Assembly (NCBI GenBank): GCA_019671135.1
Contig: JAHRHY010000003.1
Location: 868,001-932,000, forward strand
Reading direction: 5' to 3'
Source of the DNA: Linnemannia hyalina
Lineage: Eukaryota > Mortierellomycota > Mortierellomycetes > Mortierellales > Mortierellaceae
Length of the DNA stretch: 64,000 bases
The notes under the pieces are model-generated. The model made no database searches. It was not told the origin of the DNA and saw nothing but the letters and a program-made list of their open reading frames with translations. The translations under genes were made by a program, and so were the position numbers. This document shows, one piece after another, positions 10,447 to 19,635 of the stretch. Each line of letters opens with the position of its first letter. The first letter of the stretch is position 1.

Positions 10447-12575
10447 TCGAAGGGGCCTTTTTTAGAAGTTTTGTCAATTCTTTTTTGTTTATAGTGACTT
10501 TGGACTTTATATAAAAGTATTTTTACTTGTTCATGTTAAAGGTTTGTTGTTCTTAGCTGTGCGCCTGTAGTGTTTACACCGACGGTCACACTCCGGCATA
10601 TGGACCGCTAAAACCTACCAACAGATGGACGGATGAAAGTCTAGATGGAAGAGAAGAGAAATGGGGGGAGAAACGTCATATTCGCCTGGTTCCTGCGGGG
10701 ATAACAAAAGAGCTTTTCTTGGTTCAGGAGAAAGAAAAAAAAAATAGCTCTCGCCCGGCTCTTTCATGAATGATCACATCAGCCTGCGTCGTTATCCATG
10801 CCGAGGTCATTTGTGAAAGGAGCTAGTCTTACTTTCCAATGAGAAGGTCCCTATGCCAACGGTCTGGGGACACAAGGAATGACTAGAGGTGGAGGAAGAA
10901 AGGAAAGAAAAAGGACCAATGGATTGTGGCGGAGGGGACCAGACTAGACTGCCTTTCTGTACATTTTGCCACCCGCACACCCTGATATTGAACTCGTTTG
11001 GAGCGGGCTCTCATTCAATCGAAATGTAGAAGGGAGGTTCATCCGCGTTAATTTTCTATCAGGCGGATGAACGTTGGTTGTGCGCCTGAAGAAGGTGGAG
11101 AAGACGAAAAGGGGAGAAACAATAACGTAAAGAAAGGGCAAGGGCTGAACAAGGTATAGAAAGGAGAATACGAAAGGAATAAAGAGGGGTGATGAGAAAA
11201 GCAAGAAGAAAAAGCTAGGTGAGGTTTCTGGCAGATTAGATAGCTGTTGTTAAAAAAGAAAAAAAGGGTATTTGCCCCCCCTGAAACCTGTTCGTTTGAA
11301 ACCAGGCACCCAGCTATATATTTTGTTCCTGAAAGCACACTGAAAATCTGACAATTTTCCGAGATGGCGGGGTATCTGCTGAAGCATGGAGTGGACCTGT
11401 GGCTAATCCTTAGCGTCGTTGGATGGCAGTTCGATGCGCCAATTTGGCGAGTGTAATGAGGAGGAGGCGCAGAGTGAAAGAGAGCAAGATAGGAGTAAGA
11501 GAGGGCAGTGTAAGGCAAGGAGATGTTTTTAGCAGCAATGAAGTAAATGAGAAAGCTAGCACGAGGGAGCAAGGGAGCAATAAGGGAAAAAAATAAGATG
11601 GGAAGAGTTGTCCCAGAGAGGAAAAAGTTGACCCCGCTGGACAAACGATTGCGAGAGCGAAATTAGGGGGGAAGACCAGTCTAACGCAATACAACACTCA
11701 GATGGACGAGAGCGGACATTATTGTTCAGCATTGTTTGATGACTAAAGAAAACTTGTTTGGAGCATTCCATAAAAGTCATTTGTGTGTCCAGCCGACTCT
11801 CTCTCTTTTGCTCTCGTCTGACTGTTCTCTTTCTTTGTACTTTCCTGTGGACCTCTGTTCATCGAGACAACACAACAAAGAGAGCAAAGTAATTACTGGA
11901 CGGTTATCGAAACGACCAATCGACTGTCGACTTTGTAGCTGAACGAAAGAAGAGGAGGGTCATAACGAAATGAAAAAGTGGAAGAACTTGAATACAGAAA
12001 GTCGAGGCGAAGGGAAAGGGTTGTGTGGCCGATTCAGTCCCTCTCTTGCTGCATGTGAGTTTGTTATGAATAACCTTTCAGCAAAAGTGGTGGCAGATCA
12101 AAGCTCCTTGTCGTCTTTGCATTTAATTGACAATATCACCAAAGGCATCAGGACGTAATATGCATGTGCATTGTTAATCTTGACAAGCAAGACCGAAAAA
12201 CTTTTAGACAATTTGAAGGCAGGAGTAGGTCTACTTTCCACCCGTCAGATAATCCGTTTTCCACTCTCTGTCTGGCATCATAAAGGAAGCTCGACAGAGT
12301 GATAGCCTAAGAGGCAAAGTGAGGACAAAATATGTCACAACAAAAGTGAGAATACACGACGAAATGAAGAGCTCTCAAGAAGTCCTCACCACTCAACCCC
12401 TATCTTATTCACACATTCACTCACAAACTGTATTCATTACTACCATAACGCAACTTTACCTCTATGGCGAGAGCAAACAAGACAGTGAGATGTGGTGCTA
12501 CGAGTTGTTGGCCTGGTCCCTGCGGATCAACTCCAGCTTAATTACATTCCATTCCGTTACGCCGTCCCCTCTTTT
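10447..12575. other. Gene-poor intergenic region
   Basis: I see no convincing gene. The minus strand of 10940-11700 is CT/T-rich and holds ORFs of up to 198 aa made of Phe, Ser, Leu and Pro runs, typical of leader or spacer sequence. No paired gene start was found there. A lineage-specific or non-coding transcript cannot be excluded. Confidence 0.4.
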
Positions 12576-12576
12576 C

Positions 12577-12660
12577 CCCTGTACCTGAATAAGACTATCA
12601 TGTTCATCCGGCACAACCACTCGTTATGCACACTTCTTTTCACATAAAAAGGACGCAGGG
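12577..12660 (+). promoter_or_regulatory. Promoter block of DPBB gene copy 1
   Basis: A block beginning CTGTACCTGAAT and containing ATGTTCATCCGGCACA (about 12600-12615) is repeated almost exactly upstream of the second copy. A TATA-like CATAAAAAGG follows at about 12641. The leader from there to the ATG at 12900 is CT-rich. Conservation between the two copies suggests shared regulation, though it may only reflect the recent duplication. Confidence 0.5.
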
Positions 12661-12899
12661 GTGTCCGCTTCCTTTTTTTTTTTTCCTTTCTTCATCGCTC
12701 TTTTCAAGTCTTCGTAAACAGCCTTCCCTCACCCACCCCTCACTAAGCACAGTACCCCTTCCATTGCAATTCCTTGCACCCCCATCCTTTCGTCCCTCAC
12801 CCTTTCTCTTCCTTCTCCCCTCTACTCTCTATACCCTCAACCAGCACTCCCCTCCAACACTTTTCGCCTTCCACGAAACCCCATTTTCTCACTACAATC

Positions 12900-13549
12900 A
12901 TGAAGTCCGCTCAAATCGCAATCCTCCTGGTGGCCATTGTCGCCACCCTGCTCTCGATCGTCGAGGCCAAGGCCACCCAAGTTGTCCGCTTCGGCAAGAA
13001 GCATTCCGGCAAGTCGACCTGGTTCAACGGTCATGACCTCAAAGCCGTAAGTTTCTGCTGGGAAAATTATACTCGAATGCGGAGGTTGTGCCTAAGAGAA
13101 ATGCATCCACGCTCAAGAACCTGACGCTATGCATATCGGTTCGCCCAAACTAAACCCCACCCACTCTTCTTCTTCCTCTTCTTCACCTTTTACCCTTTTA
13201 CTTTATAAACAAACAGGTGGCATGCTACGGTGACTTGGAGAACAACTCGCACGTCAACGCCGGTGACTCCTGGTTGATCGGTGCCGTCCACATGAACTTC
13301 TACAAGGGCGGCGAGAAATCCGCCTGCTTCGAGTGCGCAAAGATCACTGCCGGCAAGCGCTCCGTTGTCGTCCGTATCATTGACGACTGCGCTGGCTGTG
13401 CCCCCAACCAGATTGATCTCACTGCCTCTGCGTTCAAGAAGCTCGCTCCTCTCAACCAGGGAGTTGTGAAGACTACTTATGAGTTTGTGAGATGCCCTAC
13501 AAAGGGAAACATCAAGTGGCCCAAGTCTCCCAAGCCCAAGGCCAAATAA
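12900..13549 (+). CDS. Small secreted DPBB (expansin/RlpA-like) protein, copy 1
   Basis: Two exons, 12900-13046 and 13217-13549, give 159 aa. The N terminus (MKSAQIAILLVAIVATLLSIVEA) is a clear signal peptide. The mature protein starts with a short basic stretch and then one double-psi beta-barrel domain: STWFNGHDLKA, VACYGD, CFECAKIT, VVVRIIDDCAGC, IDLTASAFKKL. These match the pattern shared by barwin, expansin DPBB, RlpA and fungal expansin-like proteins (paired Cys, D-x-C-x-x-C, then D-L-x-x-x-A-F). There is no second carbohydrate-binding domain and no cellulose-binding module. Such proteins are secreted and thought to bind or loosen polysaccharide; activity here is not shown. The C terminus is a Lys/Pro tail. 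A near copy follows 1.2 kb downstream. Confidence 0.85.
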
Positions 13550-13723
13550 GCCTTATTTTTTTTCTGTTCGAACATGGTGGGAGTGGCAGTAGTAGTAGTA
13601 GTAGACGTGGCCATACACCCCCTAGTTTACGCCAAAAGAATATGAGGCGTGGAGACAAAAAATAAAGAGCTGGCCTTTTTGTTGGTAATGTTTCAATCCT
13701 CAATCAATTTCCCGCCATTTGCT
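13550..13723 (+). terminator. 3' region of DPBB copy 1 with AATAAA
   Basis: AATAAA near 13661 is followed by GCTGGCC and a T-rich stretch (TTGTTGGTAATGTTTCAA). The same arrangement follows copy 2 near 14934, so the duplicated unit included the polyadenylation region. Confidence 0.5.
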
Positions 13724-13850
13724 CTTGTACCTGAACACACCCCTTGTACCTGAACAAAAGACTATTATGTTCATCCGGCACAGCCATCCATCCCGGCATT
13801 CTAGCAATCCCTCCTCCCTGACTTCATTCTTCAACATAAAAGGGACACCT
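13724..13850 (+). promoter_or_regulatory. Promoter block of DPBB gene copy 2, with doubled element
   Basis: The 14-mer CTTGTACCTGAACA occurs twice (13724-13737 and 13743-13756, 19 nt apart). It is followed by the block ATGTTCATCCGGCACA shared with copy 1 and a TATA-like CATAAAAGGG at about 13835. Copy 1 has one related element. The doubling may affect expression; this is inference. Confidence 0.5.
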
Positions 13851-14075
13851 GGGTATTCGTCATTTTCTTTCTTCTTTTTTTTTGTCATCGCTCTTTTCAC
13901 GACCTCGCCAACAGCCTTCCCCCTCCCTCCCTTCCACACAACAACCCCTTCCATTGCAATTCCTTGCACTCCCCCGTCCTACTCCACCCACCCTCCCATA
14001 CTCTCTATACCCTTACCCAACAACCCTCCTTCCTCCTTTCCACCTTCTACACATACCTATTTTCTCTCTGCAATC

Positions 14076-14775
14076 ATGAAGTTCGCTCAACTCGCAATCC
14101 TCCTGATGGCCCTTGTCATCGCCCTGCTCACAATCGTCGACGCCGGCAAGTCCAAGCCCAAGCCCAAGCCCAAGCCCAAGAAGAAGCCCAACCCTACCCA
14201 GACCGTCCGCTTCGGCAAGAAAATCTCTGGAAAGTCTACCTGGTTTAACGGCCATGACCTCAAGGGTGTAAGTACCTTTCTTTTTTTCGTTTTTATGCGT
14301 CACCTTGAATTTTGGGGTTGCGCCTGAAATCAATTCTCAAGTAAACCGCGTTTTCTTTGACGACGATGATTTTCTCACAAGCTAAAAAGAACCCACCAAA
14401 CCTCTCTTACTCTATCCCTAAAAACAAAAACAAAAAAAATAGGCGGCATGCTACGGAAACTTGATGGGCAACTCCCACGTCAACGCCGCCGACTCTTGGA
14501 TGATCGGTGCCGTCCACATGAAACATTACAAGGGCGGCGACCGCACAGCTTGCTTCGAGTGCGCAAAGATCACTGCCGGCAAGCGTTCCATCGTCGTCCG
14601 TATCATTGACGACTGTGCTGGCTGTGCTCCCAACCAGATTGATCTCACTGCCTCTGCGTTCAAGAAGCTCGCTCCTCTCAACCAGGGAGTTGTGAAGACT
14701 ACTTATGAGTTTGTGAGATGCCCTACAAAGGGAAACATCAAGTGGCCCAAGTCTCCCAAGCCCAAGTCCCACTAA
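14076..14775 (+). CDS. Small secreted DPBB (expansin/RlpA-like) protein, copy 2
   Basis: Two exons, 14076-14267 and 14443-14775, give 174 aa. It is a tandem paralogue of the gene ending at 13549, with the same intron position and the same exon 2 length. Signal peptide MKFAQLAILLMALVIALLTIVDA. It differs from copy 1 by an inserted Lys-Pro run after the signal peptide (KSKPKPKPKPKKKPNP), which makes the mature N terminus strongly basic. The DPBB domain keeps the same Cys pairs (AACYGN, CFECAKIT, DDCAGC) and IDLTASAFKKL. The last roughly 138 nt before the tail are identical to copy 1, including synonymous sites, while the first half of exon 2 has diverged. A basic arm could help it bind acidic wall polymers; that is inference. 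Confidence 0.85.
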
Positions 14776-16786
14776 GCAGTGCTGTAGTAGAATGCGATAC
14801 CCGGCTCTCCTCTCCTTCCTTTCTCCTTTTCCCTTGATTACGTAGTTTTATACCAGGAGAAAAAAACGATCTTTTCGTTTGTTCAAACCAAAAAAAAAAA
14901 CAAAAACACATGAGTGTAGAAACACATATAATAAAAAGCTGGCCTCTTTGTTGGTAATGTTTCAACCCTCAATTCCTCAATTTTACAGTGCAGCGGTTTT
15001 TTTTTTTTGGTAACTTATTAGACATCTCGTTCATTCCACATGCATAAGGTGCAGTTTTTGCATTGGAGCTGAATTGTTTATTTTGACATACTTTTTCTCC
15101 ACTTTCCTCCATTTCAAGACTACCCGTTTTGATAGAAAAACATGACATCTGAAAGTGTGAGACAAATTCTTTGCTCTCCTCCGAGATGGAATGACAGAGA
15201 TGTAAAAAATATAAAATAAAACGCGTACTGCTGCTAATACGCCACCTTCCATGTTCACTCCATCTCTCGACGCCGCCATCATTGGTGTTCTTTTGGACAC
15301 AACACTAGGAGAAAGAAAGAATAGAGCAAATGCCATATTATTATTTTTTGAGTGAGACGGAACGCGAACGAGATTGAGGGATGTCGGGTGTGAGTGAGCA
15401 AAAAATTTTCATTCCGTGAGACGTGGGCGTAAGTAAGTACCTTGAAGGTCTTTGAAATGTAAACTCAGTATGTCAAAAAGTAAATTTCGCGCTGTTTCAC
15501 GCTCAGTTGCATTGGAGAAGAAAACATTATTACATGAGAAAAAAAAAAAAAAAAAAAAAAAAAAGAGATGAGGTAAAATGACATTTGGTATGATAGAACT
15601 CGGGATTGCCAAAGAGGATTCCAGGAATTGGCCAGGATTAGTTCACTGGCTCGCTTGGCTGGTAAGTAGACGAATTAGTTAGTCGGTTAGTCCAGCGTCG
15701 TCGGTTTCGGTGAGTTGGCTAATTGCCTTTTTTTTTGTTTTTTTTTGGGGGGGTACGTATGAATCTGGACAAACTTCCAATCGACTGGTCGAGTGGTATG
15801 AGAGAATTATTCTGTGGAATGTTATTCCTCCATTCGCTTATTACATGCATGCATCCATCTGTGTGTTCCACTCCGTTCCTCGGCTTCTATGAACACAATT
15901 AGCCTTCTTACCCTTGTTTATTGGCGTTTCCTTGGCGGCTAGCGCCAGAACTGAAAATGCAAAATTGAAAAAACGCGTCTCTAGGCTGTTGTATCAAATA
16001 GGTGACGCCGTATGGATTATGAACTACGGCGTATGGAATATACCTGCTGCGAATAGGTAATTTATAATAGGCAAGTCGCGTCTGTCTGCAATCCCCTATC
16101 TTTACTTCGGTAATCAGGCACCGCAGTATCACAAGGAAATCCAGGAGCCGTACAGCTTTCTGTCCCCTCCATTCTCCCACTCAACCGGTGACACGAACAA
16201 AAAACATAACCAAGGGAGTAACCAAGGAGGGGGGATCACCCACTTTCATACTCTCGCAGAAGCATGCTAATCGATCATTGTGTCTAGCCTGGATGCAAGA
16301 AGGGGATGGTACGAAATGACGTTTAGCTGCAGATAAATATATAAAAAAAGCCCCCCAAAGACGGTAAACGATTTTCGATCGCAATCTCTTTTTTTTTATC
16401 ACAAGGCATCCAGGTCGGCAAACGCAACCTCCGAAACCCAAAACGTACCTCTGCGATTGTAAAACTAAATTACTAAGGTCATATCGAAAAATGCATTGAC
16501 CTAACCAAGATGGCAACCTTCGCGTGCGAGGGATCCCCCTGGGACACCAAGAAATACCTGGCATTTCACAGGACAGACAAACACACGATGAAGTGGCAAT
16601 TAGCAAAAGAAAGTGGTTTAATGTACAATGGGTGTCTTCACGACGATTAAGAAAGGAGTAAATAATAATAGTAGAGGAGTGGAATGATCAAAGCAGACCG
16701 AGTAAAAGAATTTTCTAAGGAGGAGAAGGGGTATCGCAATAAAAGTAAGAGTAGGGGGGAAAATAATAAAGGTAGGAGGAAACAGT
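14776..16786. other. Intergenic region
   Basis: It holds the 3' end of DPBB copy 2 (AATAAA near 14933, then the shared GCTGGCC block) and a poly-A run at 15539-15564. No gene was seen between 15000 and 16786; ORFs there are under 145 aa and look random. It also covers the 3' region of the minus-strand membrane gene that ends at 16787. Confidence 0.4.
15539..15564. repeat. Poly-A tract
   Basis: Run of about 26 A in intergenic DNA, with no transposon-like sequence recognised next to it. Confidence 0.8.
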
Positions 16787-18330
16787 TCAAGGGTACTGAG
16801 GAGTGGTGGATCCTGAGTAGGCAGGCTGGTGGAGACCATGACTCCGAGATGGGTTGTGATTGTGATGATTCTGAGAGTGGTTCTGGTTGTGTTCCCGCCA
16901 GTCCTTGACGCTCTTTCGCAGCTCTTCGTCCGTCACCAATCCAGTCATGACACCTCCAGTCGTAGTCTTCCAGACAGCCCAACCCTCCTTCAGGTCCTCG
17001 CGCCAGACAACGCCCTGGTACTGGAATGTCCAGAAGCTCCACCAGCACATCAGAATCAGGCCCATAACCAGGTTCGATACCAGCATAGGCCAGATCGCAA
17101 ACTCGAGAACATCAGTCCTGTACCGGACCACGGTGGCTGCCAAACCAATGCCTTGTCCAAAGGCTCCCGAGCCGTCCTGCGAGTTTGCTGCCGCCGCTGC
17201 AGCTTCAAGGAGATCCAGGCAGCTCTTTCCTGATGAAGCGTACCGACAAAATGTGGGATCATCCAGAGGCATAAAGGGAACCCGGAACCACCACCGGCAG
17301 AATCGCCATGCAACCGCCCATCCTGCGCCGACACCCGAAAGGCACCATGCTCGGTACCACTTCAACTGTCCGATCTGATCCATTCTCGTCAAGTGCTCCC
17401 AGGAGATCAAGCCCCAGAGGTTCCTCCGGAACATCAACAGACCCAAAAAAGTGGCGACGGGCATGTAGAGGATATACCAGTTGCTGTACTTCTTCACAAA
17501 GGGCGCCAGGGGCAGTAATTGGTTGATGTTGCTGCTGTCGTTTCGGACGCTGCTGCTGTAGGAAGAGTACTGCGTGTACGAGAACTGGCTCCTGTACCAA
17601 CTACTGCTATAAACGTCATCCTGACGGAAATGGCGCTGATGGCTATCCATGCCATAGGCGGCACGGTGTTCCTGCTGATGGATCTCCATGTCGGGATCAG
17701 AGAGCCAGATAGCGAGGCCCCAACCGATCCAGACGACCCAAGTTCCGTAGATGACGGTGATACGCTCTAGCTTGGGGAAACGGAGGAGGTGCCAGGCGAG
17801 GGAGAAGATGTGGAAGGCTGTGTCGGTGAGGTAGACGAGATGGGTGAAGGAGACGAGCTGGAAGGGCGAAGGGGTGCCGAGGAGCATGATAATCCGGTAG
17901 AGAATTAAGCCGATATGTCCGATGAGCGAGAATGGGGTATATGTTGTATGGCTAAATCGAATATTTCATTTTCACAAGGGCAAAGCATAACGGCGATAAA
18001 AGAAAAACAAGGTTAGATAAGGAAAACAAGGATGGTCCTTGTTCGTTCACACGCGTACACAGGATATCATAGCACACAAAGAAAAGAAAGTGCTTACATT
18101 CTCATGGTGTTCTTGAGGTATTGGCGAGCATGCTTCCGATCGCCATAGGAGCGAGCCTTTTGGCGGGGAGAGTTAGGCGGTGTGGTCCTCCGGCGACCGC
18201 TGTTTGATCCATTGCCACTGCTGTGTCCACCGCTAGCGCCGTTGCCGTTGCGTTTCCAGGACTCGTTCGGACTTGACCAGAAACCGCCTTGGCTAGAGTA
18301 TCCACCCTGACTAGAGTAACCGTCGTCCAT
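16787..18330 (-). CDS. Multi-pass membrane protein, family not recognised
   Basis: Two exons (18330-18098 and 17951-16787) join in phase and give 465 aa. Residues 1-75 are disordered with two copies of SSQGG (SSQGGYSSQGGFWSS) and basic patches. Then come hydrophobic segments: YTPFSLIGHIGLILYRIIML, a second from LVYLTDTAFHIFSLAWHLL, a third from VIYGTWVVWIGWGLAIWL, a fourth (WYILYMPVATFLGLLMF), a fifth around WCLSGVGAGWAVAWRF, and a sixth (FAIWPMLVSNLVMGLILM). A Ser/Tyr-rich loop lies between the third and fourth, and a soluble loop with Ala run between the fifth and sixth. The tail is cytosol-like, with Asn/His repeats. The Trp content is unusually high. A transporter or organelle membrane protein is possible, but no motif decides it. 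Confidence 0.7.
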
Positions 18331-19635
18331 GGGTAGTCCCTGTCAGTTGTCGATGAAGATGTATTTTTGTTTTGGAGGGATGGTGTGAAAGGTGAATGAA
18401 AGAAAGAGGAGGTGGGAAGGGGGATCACTTTTATTTAGTGTGCCCTGTGGTGGTTGATATGCTTTGTGTTTTTTAAATGATAAGGGCTGCGTACGATCAG
18501 ATGAGTACAAAGGAGGGAATGCGAGGCAGGAAGTATGATTAGGAAGTGGTGTGAATGGGAGATGAGTGGATGAGGAGAAAAAGAGAGAGAAGTGAGCGGC
18601 AAAGAAAAAAGACAGGAAGGATGTAAATTGTTGGGGAGGGTGTGTGTGAGAGTAGTGTGAGATAGAAAAAGACAGAAAATAAAAAATAAAAAATAAAAAT
18701 TAAAATAAGAAAGAGAAAGGTAAAAAGGACGTCGACGGAAAAGAAAGAAAGAGAAAGGAAAGAGAGAATCAGAGGAGAATCAGACGACCTGAAAAAGGGT
18801 CTCGGCTGGCTCGAGGGGTGTCTTCTTTGTTTGTTTATGATAGCGTGTGATAGTAGAAAGAAGAGATATGTGGTGCGTGCAAGAAAAAAAAAGATGGACA
18901 AGGAGAAGGGCCTATTTTCACAAGAGAATCAGAACACAAGTGTTCAAACTAATCGTCGGGGTTGAAGGTTTGAATGGCGCGTGCCACTCACAGAGACATG
19001 TGAGAGATCTTCATTTTTTAGATTTCGCCGCGTCACAGAAACAACTAATCGCAATTGCTACAGTACCTTATGAGTGAACTTTATTTTGGAGCGATCATTT
19101 TTCAGGAACCATCATTCCACCACCTTGCCCTGTCAAGAACGATAATTCGCTAATTGATCGTAGTCTCTCTCCTTCCACTTTCACCTTCTGCAGGAACACA
19201 AAATATAAAAAAGAAGAGGGCTCTCACGACCTCACGACAAGGAAGGACGGTGTCTTCTTCTTCTTCTTTCCCTTCCTTCCTTCGTCGTTTTTATTTTGTG
19301 GCTCAACCTTCTTCTCTTCTTCTTTTCTCCTTTCTCTTCTCACTCACATACACTCACTCCACACCCTCTCCTCTTGTTCTCCATCCCTTTATCTCTCACC
19401 CATTGAACACCCTTTCAGCTTCTAATTGCTTTCCCCCCTACTCCCACAAATAACCTCTGCTCTTCGTTATTGTTTCGAACCCTCATACCCTTTTTTAATT
19501 GCTCTCCCTCCTCTTTTACCCAACTCTACGTTTTACCCTTTATTTCTTCTCTCTCCCTTTCTCACACTAACCCACCCTTACCCGGCAACACCCACCACCA
19601 TCCTCGACACTCATTCGCACAGCCAGACATAGACC
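18331..19635. promoter_or_regulatory. Divergent intergenic region
   Basis: It lies between the membrane-protein gene (minus) and the alpha/beta-hydrolase-fold gene (plus). Both flanks are CT-rich on the strand of the adjacent gene (complement of 18340-18900, and 19160-19600). No gene or clear motif was seen in between. Confidence 0.4.

Noticed and set aside
11048..11644. Minus-strand ORF of 198 aa
   Set aside because: Phe/Ser/Leu/Pro-rich sequence from a pyrimidine tract; no start context, no splice-supported partner exon and no recognisable domain.
16887..17378. Plus-strand ORFs of 134-163 aa
   Set aside because: Antisense of the multi-pass membrane protein exon; no family and Arg/Pro/Ser-rich shadow composition.
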